Shown here: positions 1-6,600 of the stretch, piece after piece
Layout: every line of letters begins with the position of its first letter
Numbering within the stretch: the first letter of the stretch is position 1
Origin: Paenibacillus sp. UBA6285
GTDB taxonomy: Bacteria > Bacillota > Bacilli > Paenibacillales > Paenibacillaceae
DNA length: 6,600 nucleotides
Direction of reading: 5' to 3'
Assembly (NCBI GenBank): GCA_002438345.1
Contig: DJUJ01000158.1
Coordinates: forward strand, 21,345-27,944
Made by a program: the position numbers and the translations under genes
Notes under the pieces: model-generated
Databases searched by the model: none
What the model saw: the letters and a program-made list of their open reading frames with translations, nothing else
What the model was told of the DNA's origin: nothing

Positions 1-2968
1 ACAACTGTCCGTTCAGCTGCTGTAATTCCACACCGGCCAAACGGGTCTGCTCCATGATGGCTTGCCCGTCCATCATATCACTGACGAGCGAAGCCAGTCG
101 TGCAAATTCGCTTTGCTTCCACAGCTGTAGCTGTTGCGTCTCTTTATATTCGCCAATAATCTCATACAGCATGATTTTAGACTTCGTTGACAGCCTGGAG
201 TGGGAAAGGCCTACTTCCAGGTATTCCGGATCCAGCTCCGGGTACTCTGGCAAAAGCTTTCCGAGCAGCAGTTTAAGCAGCTCCTGGGTGTACTGCGCTC
301 CGACAATGCTGTTCTGCACTTCAGGAACAAAGGTATATACTTCTCCCCCAGCTGTGAACGGCTCCAGACTGCACAAGACCGGCTCAAGCCAATTATTCTG
401 ATAAACTGCAGCAACTCCTGTAGACAGCTTGGCCAGCTCCATGATCTGCTCGTCATTCAGATTAGCCGCCCTGCCGACAAGCTGCCGGTCATTCATATCC
501 GGTGTCTGCAGTATAATCTTGGTGTTTGTATTACGAATAGCGGCTGCATCCAGCAGTCCCGGTGACTGATCCGCGATAATAAACCCTTCACCGAGCGTTC
601 GCATCTCGGCAATGGCATTCGCCAGCATCTCGACCGATTTTCCCTGCAGATTGGCGCCTTCCATGGATTGCTCACCGGATGTTCTTTTCAGCAGATGATG
701 AGCTTCCTCCAGTACAGTAACATGCTTAAGCGGCATATTCATCCCGCCTTGATGCATCCTGTGCTCCTGCAGACGCATGACCAGCATCCCCATAATTAGT
801 GACCGGGTCTCCGCAGAGCCGACTCTGCTCAGATCAATGATTGTACTCTGATCAAACAGCAGCCCGTTATCCAGTTCTCCATTGCAGAGAATCTGTCCAT
901 TTAGACCATTAGTCAATGATTTGACCCGGGTGAGCAGGGAGCCTTTATAGTTGCTCTTCACCTCGTCTGCGTATTCCGTCCGCTCAATAACCCGCTGCAG
1001 AGAGCCCATTACATCGATAAAAGTCGGATAAAAGCCGTTGTCATAACGGTTTTCCGAGCTCTCCAGGTCCCATCCGCTTTCTGTATAGGCATCCTCAACT
1101 GCTTCTTTAGGTACAGCAGGCATGGCAGCATACATCGGCCAGCACACATTCATAATTTCAATCAGGCGGTCGATATGCTCCAGCACGTGAATCCCTGACG
1201 GGAAGACAAAAGGGTTCAGCCGCAGCAGAGGAGCAGCCTTCGCATTTGTGCCAAATACATTGACATCCGGCCTGCTGCCGAAGACATGCTTGTATTCCCC
1301 TTTGGCCGGCTCAATGACCAGGAAGGAAACCTCCTGCACTTCAAGCTTGGTTAATAGCTGATAGATCGTATTTGATTTCCCCGAGCCGGTTGAACCGGTA
1401 ATGAAGGTATGTGCCGCCAGACTTTGAACATCCAGCGTGACCGGTGAGCCATCCGGTTTGCCCATATGATAGAGACTACCTAGCTGCAACACTCTTCCCC
1501 CCTTGGCAGTACGTACATTGCGGCCGAATGGCGCCATAGGAATTACTGAAATTCCTGCAACCGACTTTTTGGGCAAGCCAATTTGAATCGCAATTTCGTT
1601 GCCATTAAGAATCGATGCCGGCGTTACCTGCAGCGGCTCTTCCAGCATACCTTGCCCCTGCTCGCAGAATCGAGGATGCACAAATGAATTCAAATAGGCC
1701 AGTAGCCGCTTTACATCAGTTTTTTTGTGCCAGGTGTTAATAAACGAAGCCTGGATGGAAGAAGCTTCCCCGCGCATCAGCGCGTTATAGTTGCTGGAGA
1801 CCGTCATGGCGGCGTTGCGATCGTCCGCAATGACATAAGCTGCACAGTTGAAGGCGCCGAAGCTCTCACATACCTCCAGACGTTCGAGCTGACTATCTAT
1901 TTTGTCCAGTAATGCCTTGGTACTTCTGTTCTCGTAATGAAGCTGCAGACTCTTCCCCCCGCTACGTGCGGTGCCGGAGGTACTGCTGCTGCTGCGGGTA
2001 GTATTCTCCATCTCGCTCTGGCTCGTTGTCTCACCGGAGGATTCTCCGGTGGAACTGGTTCTTCCGAGGCTGCCGCCTAGATTCAGACCGATGCCGATAT
2101 TAGGAATTCCGAAACTTAATCCTGCACTCCCGCCAGCAAAATCCCCTTTGTTTATGCTCTTGCTTTGCGTTAACGCTATCCCCTTGGTAATTCCGCTGGA
2201 TACGCCTTCGGAAGTTGCCTGTGATAACGAGGTACTGTCACTTTCGTTCATGATTAGCGAGCTACGCCAATACGCGGACAGCTGGGTATGCAGCAATTCA
2301 TATCCCTGTTTGACCACCTTCAGCTCACTGTTGCTGAGCGGATCGGCGATAAGAACAATTGTATAGGTTTGACCGCGCAAGGAATCGACCATGTTCTCGA
2401 TCCCCTGTACATACGACGGCATTCCTTTCATATCTCCGTCTCTCAATGCGACAATTCCTGAGACAGAGGATACAGCCTGATCGCCCATGGAGAAAATATT
2501 CTGCTGCAGCTCCATAACCTCCTCCTTGTCCAGTGTTAGCACATCGGAACCGATCAGATTGCCCTGAATCGCTCCCTGAAAAGCTTTGGATGCGGCCTGG
2601 CGTCTAAGCAGGCTGTTCTCATTCCTGCCGCGGTCATTCTTGGAGATAATGCCCAAATAGTAATTCACAGAATTTCCGTCACTCTTGATGATAGAGGCGA
2701 TGCTTCCATTGATTGAATAGGCCACGTTAGCAATCGTGGTCAGCTTATCGAGAAAATGCTCGTCCTTATTGTAGACCAGCTTGGTCAACTGATAGAACTG
2801 GCCGCATTCCGCGATATCAATATCAATTTCCTCTTCAGAGGGCTCTACAATTGCATACTGCTCCAGCTGATCCAGATAACTCTTGGTAATAATCCGTCCG
2901 GCTGCTTCAACCGCTGTCTCCAGCTGATATTCATAGTCCCGTCGCTGCTTCTCAATACTTGTTGCCAT
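1..2968 (-). CDS. HerA/VirB4-like P-loop ATPase (DUF87-type), C-terminus cut by window edge
   Basis: At least 989 codons read without a stop from the ATG at 2968 to base 1, so the C-terminus lies outside the window. The ATPase core is clear: Walker A GSTGSGKS at residues 525-532 (K531), Walker B VTVLEEAHHLL at 750-760 with E754/E755, then RTLGEGFIIADQSPG at 790-804, which carries the arginine and sensor-type D-Q-S expected in HerA/FtsK ring ATPases. RNTNTKIILQTPDMNDRQ and a following GRAANLNDEQ are also HerA-family hallmarks. Ahead of Walker A lie two alpha/beta segments (YTIVLIADPLS near 202-212 and FGAFNCAAYVIADD at 370-383) split by a Ser/Gly/Thr-rich insert at about 237-343. That layout recalls VirB4-type N-terminal domains more than the HAS-barrel of archaeal HerA. 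No signal peptide or clear membrane helix is seen. A second in-frame ATG at 2974 exists, but GGGGGA at 2975-2980 is 6 bases from the 2968 start and abuts the other, so I prefer 2968. It lies 16 bases after the dynamin gene and is probably co-transcribed. ATPase class is secure; substrate (DNA, protein or other) is unknown. Confidence 0.9.
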   Translation of the reverse strand, partial: MATSIEKQRRDYEYQLETAVEAAGRIITKSYLDQLEQYAIVEPSEEEIDIDIAECGQFYQLTKLVYNKDEHFLDKLTTIANVAYSINGSIASIIKSDGNSVNYYLGIISKNDRGRNENSLLRRQAASKAFQGAIQGNLIGSDVLTLDKEEVMELQQNIFSMGDQAVSSVSGIVALRDGDMKGMPSYVQGIENMVDSLRGQTYTIVLIADPLSNSELKVVKQGYELLHTQLSAYWRSSLIMNESDSTSLSQATSEGVSSGITKGIALTQSKSINKGDFAGGSAGLSFGIPNIGIGLNLGGSLGRTSSTGESSGETTSQSEMENTTRSSSSTSGTARSGGKSLQLHYENRSTKALLDKIDSQLERLEVCESFGAFNCAAYVIADDRNAAMTVSSNYNALMRGEASSIQASFINTWHKKTDVKRLLAYLNSFVHPRFCEQGQGMLEEPLQVTPASILNGNEIAIQIGLPKKSVAGISVIPMAPFGRNVRTAKGGRVLQLGSLYHMGKPDGSPVTLDVQSLAAHTFITGSTGSGKSNTIYQLLTKLEVQEVSFLVIEPAKGEYKHVFGSRPDVNVFGTNAKAAPLLRLNPFVFPSGIHVLEHIDRLIEIMNVCWPMYAAMPAVPKEAVEDAYTESGWDLESSENRYDNGFYPTFIDVMGSLQRVIERTEYADEVKSNYKGSLLTRVKSLTNGLNGQILCNGELDNGLLFDQSTIIDLSRVGSAETRSLIMGMLVMRLQEHRMHQGGMNMPLKHVTVLEEAHHLLKRTSGEQSMEGANLQGKSVEMLANAIAEMRTLGEGFIIADQSPGLLDAAAIRNTNTKIILQTPDMNDRQLVGRAANLNDEQIMELAKLSTGVAAVYQNNWLEPVLCSLEPFTAGGEVYTFVPEVQNSIVGAQYTQELLKLLLGKLLPEYPELDPEYLEVGLSHSRLSTKSKIMLYEIIGEYKETQQLQLWKQSEFARLASLVSDMMDGQAIMEQTRLAGVELQQLNGQL

Positions 2969-2980
2969 CCTCATTCCCCC
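2969..2980 (-). promoter_or_regulatory. Ribosome binding site of the HerA-like ATPase gene
   Basis: GGGGGAATGAGG lies directly before the ATG at 2968. The GGGGGA part is 6 bases from that start but 0 bases from the in-frame ATG at 2974, which decides the start in favour of 2968. Confidence 0.55.
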
Positions 2981-2984
2981 GGCC

Positions 2985-5159
2985 CTATAGTCTCTTAAGC
3001 TCATCTGACAGCTTGTAAATATAATCTCTGTACTTCCTGATCTCTTGTTCACGGTTTTCATATTTCTGCAGCAATTCGTCAAATTCCGATTGCACGCTTG
3101 CCAGCAGGGACGTACTCAACTGTCCGGCAATTCCATTCATCTCCGCCTTGAACGATTTCACCCGCTCCGTCAGCTGGTTGCCGATCGTCTGGAAGAGAGA
3201 AGTAATTGCACTCAGCATGGCATTCTGCATCTTGGTCTTCTCGGATGCTGACGTAATCTCGCCGCTGAACTTGGAAGCAAAGTTGTTCGTTGCTTCTGTT
3301 ATATCCAGCTGAATGACCGGGAACTCGATTTCGTTGATTTTTTCCTCTACCAGCAGCCGGAAGAAGGCCGGGTCATATTTCTCACTGCCCATATCGAAGT
3401 TATTAATTACAACCGTAAGCAGCTTCCGCTTCATTTCCTTTAATTGAATTGTCTCGCTAAACATCTCTTCAATTTGATTTATAGCTTCTATCGTGTAGGA
3501 TCGCAGATTATCAAGTGCATCAGCCACATCCAGATAGGAATACATCACTTCATAGCTGTAATGTTCTGTACGGGAGGTTCCCCAAGTGGACGGCTTGTAC
3601 CATCTGGAGGTGGAGTACGTCCGGGTGCCGCTCTTGACTTCCGTGCCTGTCCGTTCCGACAGCCTGGAGTGCTCGCTGTTGGCCTGGCGTAAATCCCTTA
3701 CAGCCTCCGACTTCTCGGCTTCCAGCCTGGCATTCAGTTCACCGAAGACCATTACCACATCGGCACGGATGGATGAGATCTGATTCTCCATCCCCCACTT
3801 TTGTTCCAGCAAACGCTCACGGTCACTGCCGGACAAGAGGCCGAGCTGCTTCTCTGCTTTTTCGCGGAACCCTTCCAGCAACTGCTTGAGTTCCTCTAGC
3901 GCCGTGGGGACGAACCCTTTTGCCTTTTGCCGTAGAATTTCCGTTTTCTCCTCTACTACTGCAGCATATATTTTCTGAATTGTACTCATATTACTTAGCA
4001 TATTAAGGTCATTGGTCATATCCGTAGAAAACTCCTGCAGTGCATGGCTAATGTTCTGTTCCTCACGGTTGTACTCTGCAGGCTGTTTAAGCGACATATT
4101 ATAGGCGATGGCGGAGATGAAGACCGGCTCCTTGCACTGCTCAATAACATGAATCAGTTGCTCCGGACTGTTCCGCCGTCTCAGATCCTCTACAAATTCC
4201 GCTACCTTCGCCTGCGCACGCCGGTTTAGTTTCTGTGATATAATCGCATATGCTCCAGCAATGGTATCTGTGCTGTTGTCATCCTCCCAGTCACCAAAAA
4301 TATCATCCTCACCCTTATGCCGCAACACATCGCGGATGCCGCTGTCAAACTTGCTGGCTACAAGCACAAGTTTCTTGACTCCCTTCTGAGGAAGTTGGGT
4401 AGATAACAAGGCCCAGTCACTCTTGTCCAGGAAGCTGCCCGTCTGACTGAGGAAGAAGACTACATCGCATACCTCCATGAATTCTTTGGTGCGGATCGTC
4501 CGTGAAGCAATGGGATCGTTCAGGCCCGGGGTATCCACGATAGAAACCCCCTTGAATTCTTCCTTATTCAGGAACAGTGTGACGGCCTTAACCAGCGGAG
4601 TAAACCGGCCATCCTCACCTACATAATCATTAAGATGGGCGATCAGATGCTCATAGCTGTCGAACAGCTCATTGTCCACCCCCTTCTCCAAATAGTGGAG
4701 CGGTTCAATTCTGGAGCGCTCAACCATGCTCACAATTTCGCGTGCCGACTGATAAATATCCTCCTCCGAATCGACGGCGGCATTATCCTCAAGCACCTCC
4801 CACTCCTCCGGTGTATAATATTCCACGTGAATTCTGTTCTGCTCGGCATACTCCATTTTGGTCAGTGTAGCCGTCTTGGGGGTTGAGGCTTTGGGCAGCA
4901 CCTCTGCACCATGGAACAGCAGGGAATTCAGGAAAGAGGATTTACCGGCCTTAACCTGGCCAATGACACCGATATTCAGTTTTCGGTTTTCCCGGTAAAA
5001 GTCCGTAGTCTTCATGATAAAATTCTGCCGTAACCGGCTGATCAGCTGCAGGTCATGCTCACCGGCGGCAGCTGAGAGATTCCTTGCAACAGTGTCAACT
5101 GCACTGGTAAATCCGGCATAATCCTCTGTTGATTCTACTGGACGGGTAATAGTGCTCAT
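2985..5159 (-). CDS. Bacterial dynamin-like large GTPase
   Basis: A 724-residue protein with a complete dynamin-type GTPase domain at the N-terminus. G1/P-loop is GQVKAGKS at residues 67-74 (K73, S74). The switch-I region is LPKASTPKTATLT near 88-100, G3 is DTPG at 209-212 and G4 is SKFD at 269-272 (after LVLVA). Length and a long helical remainder match bacterial dynamin-like proteins, which assemble on membranes and couple GTP hydrolysis to tubulation, fusion or membrane repair. Helical stalk-like segments occupy about 400-500 and 540-724, and the end is strongly heptad-like (about 679-724). Between them, residues 516-542 are rich in Trp, Tyr, Ser and Thr (RWYKPSTWG), at a place where a membrane-binding tip would be expected; that assignment is inference. 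No transmembrane helix is evident. The frame extends to a TTG at 5192, but the ATG at 5159 has AGGAG 8 bases ahead and is the better start. Dynamins in bacteria often occur as tandem pairs; only one is seen here. Flanked by the TerB-like gene (44-base gap) and the ATPase gene (16-base gap). Confidence 0.94.
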   Translation of the reverse strand: MSTITRPVESTEDYAGFTSAVDTVARNLSAAAGEHDLQLISRLRQNFIMKTTDFYRENRKLNIGVIGQVKAGKSSFLNSLLFHGAEVLPKASTPKTATLTKMEYAEQNRIHVEYYTPEEWEVLEDNAAVDSEEDIYQSAREIVSMVERSRIEPLHYLEKGVDNELFDSYEHLIAHLNDYVGEDGRFTPLVKAVTLFLNKEEFKGVSIVDTPGLNDPIASRTIRTKEFMEVCDVVFFLSQTGSFLDKSDWALLSTQLPQKGVKKLVLVASKFDSGIRDVLRHKGEDDIFGDWEDDNSTDTIAGAYAIISQKLNRRAQAKVAEFVEDLRRRNSPEQLIHVIEQCKEPVFISAIAYNMSLKQPAEYNREEQNISHALQEFSTDMTNDLNMLSNMSTIQKIYAAVVEEKTEILRQKAKGFVPTALEELKQLLEGFREKAEKQLGLLSGSDRERLLEQKWGMENQISSIRADVVMVFGELNARLEAEKSEAVRDLRQANSEHSRLSERTGTEVKSGTRTYSTSRWYKPSTWGTSRTEHYSYEVMYSYLDVADALDNLRSYTIEAINQIEEMFSETIQLKEMKRKLLTVVINNFDMGSEKYDPAFFRLLVEEKINEIEFPVIQLDITEATNNFASKFSGEITSASEKTKMQNAMLSAITSLFQTIGNQLTERVKSFKAEMNGIAGQLSTSLLASVQSEFDELLQKYENREQEIRKYRDYIYKLSDELKRL

Positions 5160-5167
5160 TGTGTGGT

Positions 5168-5172
5168 CTCCT
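5168..5172 (-). promoter_or_regulatory. Ribosome binding site deciding the dynamin start
   Basis: AGGAG sits 8 bases upstream of the ATG at 5159, within AAAAGGAGACC. It lies inside the longer frame that would begin with TTG at 5192, so the upstream 11 residues are unlikely to be translated. Confidence 0.7.
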
Positions 5173-5203
5173 TTTATTTTGTCTGATATCAAAACCCTGA
5201 TAG

Positions 5204-6136
5204 TTAGGTGTTTGGTGTGTCCGGCTCGTCGAAGCAGCTTTTTATAAATACTTTGGTAGACTCTTTTTTCCAGCTCCCATCAGGTCTTCTATTCTTAACT
5301 TCCTTTAGGTAGGAGACACTACCCGCTTTGGGGGCCAGTATATTGATTTCTTTTCCATTTTCTATGTATTTCACAATCACGTCACCTTTGTTGGCGAATG
5401 ATTTCTCTTGCATTTTCGAGATGATTTTTAATGGAGTATTCATAAAATGATATACGTTGCGTCCCATCTCCTCATAACCACCGCAATAAACCCTGCCATT
5501 CTTCATCCAAGCAGCCGGAATATGATGAGTGAACATGCCCCGCCACTTCAGCGGATCTGTGGCCTTAATGGAGTTGAATTCCTCCTCATTCTGATGGATG
5601 ATGCTTCTGGCCAACTGGGCGAGCATTTCGAGATCTCCCTGTGCAATGTTCAGCACAATCGAGAGCTCAGCAAGCATCCGCCACGCCTCCACCGTAGCCC
5701 CCCCTGTAAGATTGATTAATAGCAGGCTATCTAGTAGCAGTGAATATGTATTCTCTTCCAAGTGAATTGTGTTTCCATTTTCCAGTTCTTCTTCAATCAT
5801 CTTTCTAGCTTTCATCCATTCTTCGAACTCCAAAGTATAACCAGTCCCTGCAGCAATTCGCTGTAAAAATAACCTCTGATCCTCCGTGTGATCCTGCTGT
5901 GCTATAGTAGATAACAGAGTAAGTAGGCCGAAATATGCCTTCTTTGTCAATTCATGTGCCGCCCGCAACTTCGTATTCCTAATCGGATATTTTCTGGCCA
6001 GTATTTTGATGTGATCATATCTGGCTTCCCGGTCTCCGATTGAAAAATCCCGGTGATTTTCCAACCCTTTACTTATACTTTCAAGCTGCTTGCTTAATGA
6101 GAGAAGTTCCTTCTCAAGATGGATGAGTGAATGCAT
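5204..6136 (-). CDS. TerB-like helical protein with C-terminal barrel-sandwich (biotinyl/lipoyl-like) segment
   Basis: A 310-residue, probably cytoplasmic protein and the first gene of the block. Residues 1-30 form a short heptad-like helix (LEKELLSLSKQLESISKGLE). Residues about 80-182 look TerB-like: an aromatic/Leu-rich helix (DQRLFLQRIAAGTGY), an acidic helix, then YSLLLDSLLLINL at 131-143, a Gly turn, and amphipathic helices ending LAQLARSII at 172-180. TerB-like domains occur in tellurite/chemical-stress and membrane-linked conflict systems. Residues about 240-300 resemble one barrel-sandwich hybrid: KGDVIVKYIENGK, then INILAPKAGSV, then a closing strand TKVFIKS. ENGK (K262) falls near the position of the modified lysine of biotinyl/lipoyl domains, but the spacing to the AP motif is one residue short, so modification is doubtful. 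The start is supported by GAGGAG 7 bases upstream. The hydrophobic 132-143 stretch reads as a buried helix rather than a membrane span. The 44-base gap to the dynamin gene implies co-transcription, and an adaptor role for the GTPase is inference. The open reading frame is secure; the domain calls are by eye. Confidence 0.82.
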   Translation of the reverse strand: MHSLIHLEKELLSLSKQLESISKGLENHRDFSIGDREARYDHIKILARKYPIRNTKLRAAHELTKKAYFGLLTLLSTIAQQDHTEDQRLFLQRIAAGTGYTLEFEEWMKARKMIEEELENGNTIHLEENTYSLLLDSLLLINLTGGATVEAWRMLAELSIVLNIAQGDLEMLAQLARSIIHQNEEEFNSIKATDPLKWRGMFTHHIPAAWMKNGRVYCGGYEEMGRNVYHFMNTPLKIISKMQEKSFANKGDVIVKYIENGKEINILAPKAGSVSYLKEVKNRRPDGSWKKESTKVFIKSCFDEPDTPNT

Positions 6137-6143
6137 TCCCTAT

Positions 6144-6149
6144 CTCCTC
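6144..6149 (-). promoter_or_regulatory. Ribosome binding site of the TerB-like gene
   Basis: GAGGAG lies 7 bases before the ATG at 6136, with a second AGGAG-like purine run just upstream (TAAGGAGCGAGGAG). The strong site supports translation beginning here. Confidence 0.7.
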
Positions 6150-6218
6150 GCTCCTTACTTTGAATTTAGCCGCATAATACAGATGCAGTTGCTTCTGAAA
6201 ATGACGATGTATTCTCCC

Positions 6219-6224
6219 ATTATA
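6219..6224 (-). promoter_or_regulatory. Candidate -10 element of the three-gene operon
   Basis: A perfect TATAAT reads on the minus strand about 83 bases before the first start codon. At the usual 16-18 base distance there is no good match to TTGACA (only CAAATT-like sequence), and no TGn extension is present. It could be a weak vegetative promoter, or one that needs an activator acting at the neighbouring dyad. A start here would leave an untranslated leader of roughly 75 bases. Confidence 0.4.
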
Positions 6225-6236
6225 CTTGGATCAGAT

Positions 6237-6249
6237 GACAGAATTTGTC
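6237..6249. promoter_or_regulatory. Small dyad GACA-N5-TGTC over the predicted -35 region
   Basis: GACAgaattTGTC is an inverted repeat with 4-base arms, centred where the -35 box of the TATAAT promoter would lie. The position suits a regulator site, but arms this short occur often by chance. Confidence 0.22.
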
Positions 6250-6256
6250 GTTATAC

Positions 6257-6295
6257 AAAAAAAAGAGACGCAGAATCCTCGCGCCCCCCCCTCTT
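6257..6295 (-). terminator. Weak terminator-like hairpin followed by eight T
   Basis: On the minus strand AAGAG (6291-6295) can pair with CTCTT (6263-6267), with an inner CGC/GCG pair, and the 3' arm runs into a run of T (6257-6264 on the complement). The stem is interrupted by a run of eight G, so folding is uncertain. It may back up the stronger hairpin just upstream. Confidence 0.28.
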
Positions 6296-6300
6296 GTTGA

Positions 6301-6345
6301 TCAAAAATCCCGCTCACGGTCCTACACAAAATATGCCCGTGCGGG
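6301..6345 (-). terminator. Intrinsic terminator candidate for a gene beyond the right edge
   Basis: On the minus strand CCCGCACGG (6337-6345) pairs with CCGTGAGCGGG (6309-6319): two perfect blocks of 4 and 5 pairs with a 2-base bulge, a loop of about 17 bases, then ATTTTTGA. It would stop transcription arriving from the right and make the three-gene block an independent unit. The long loop and short U tract lower confidence. Confidence 0.45.
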
Positions 6346-6346
6346 G

Positions 6347-6600
6347 TAAAAGTATTTAAAAGCATACTGCAATCCCCCAGCGGAATACAACTGTGCAGCA
6401 TATCTGATGGGAAGTGGATGCTATCAACTGCGGTGACGATCTGTACATCCTGCGTCACGCAGTCATCGATCATGAACCGGAGCTGCCATAGAGCACAAAG
6501 GTGAGCTGCTCGTACACATGCTAATACAGCGAATTCCTTCCTCCTGGCTATGGCGAACGTCACTTTGGTATATAGGATCTGACCGCTGCACGCCAGCACG
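6347..6600 (+). pseudogene. Possible scraps of a decayed coding sequence (very tentative)
   Basis: No intact gene is convincing here. On the plus strand three short stretches in successive frames look protein-like: EVDAINCGDDLYILRHAVID with HEPEL after it (6413-6487), then AAIEHKGELLVHMLIQ (about 6484-6531), then GYGERHFGI ending in a stop (about 6546-6573). Two frame changes and a stop would be needed to join them, as in an eroded gene. I do not recognise the family. The minus strand also has a 122-codon cysteine-rich frame through this stretch (6231-6599), which I consider spurious. The rest of the leader, 6137-6346, holds only the regulatory candidates listed separately. Confidence 0.2.

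Noticed and set aside
54..2998. Plus-strand frames and short minus-strand frames opposite or inside the ATPase gene.
   Set aside because: They overlap a continuous 989-codon frame with complete ATPase motifs, are short, and have low-quality composition; they are shadows.
3045..4886. Plus-strand frames opposite the dynamin gene.
   Set aside because: All are short and lie antisense to a frame with intact GTPase motifs; none shows a domain or a convincing ribosome binding site.
5160..5192. Longer dynamin reading frame beginning with TTG at 5192.
   Set aside because: The TTG has no ribosome binding site at useful distance, and the AGGAG at 5168-5172 lies inside the extension, pointing to the ATG at 5159.
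5160..5203. Hairpin in the gap before the dynamin gene (TATCA...TGATA).
   Set aside because: The stem is only 5 pairs, A/T-rich and without a T tract, so neither a terminator nor a defined regulatory fold is supported.
5705..5746. Possible transmembrane helix in the TerB-like protein (SLLLDSLLLINL).
   Set aside because: It is only about 12 hydrophobic residues, contains an Asp, and fits a buried helix of the TerB-like bundle.
6231..6599. Minus-strand frame of 122 codons reaching the right edge.
   Set aside because: It is cysteine-rich with no recognisable domain, and it would read through both terminator-like hairpins and into the operon promoter. It may be open by chance, though a gene entering from the right cannot be wholly excluded.
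1..6600. CRISPR arrays, tRNA or rRNA genes, insertion sequences and attachment sites.
   Set aside because: No regularly spaced repeats, tRNA-like arms, rRNA-like stretches, transposase motifs or paired terminal repeats were seen by eye.

Overview
The window holds one co-directional block of three genes on the minus strand (read from right to left) behind a roughly 460-base leader. Strong purine-rich ribosome binding sites, tight gene spacing, moderate G+C and the protein style suggest a Bacillota host. Paenibacillus or a close relative is my guess from general look, not from a search. The largest gene runs off the left edge.

Layout from right to left. Bases 6137-6600 contain no gene I can defend. 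They hold two terminator-like hairpins on the minus strand, a -10-like TATAAT with a small dyad just upstream, and what may be scraps of a decayed plus-strand gene near the right edge. Next come a 310-residue protein with a TerB-like helical core and a C-terminal barrel-sandwich (biotinyl/lipoyl-like) segment (5204-6136), a single dynamin-like large GTPase of 724 residues (2985-5159), and a HerA/VirB4-like hexameric-type P-loop ATPase of at least 989 residues (1-2968, incomplete).

Gaps inside the block are 44 and 16 bases, with no terminator between genes, so the three are very probably one transcript. The combination is unusual: a putative membrane-remodelling GTPase, a pumping or motor ATPase, and a TerB-like adaptor. 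A membrane-linked stress or conflict (possibly anti-phage) system is the most economical inference. Nothing in the window proves that role, and no nuclease, protease, NADase or other classical effector is visible. Genes beyond the left edge may complete the system.
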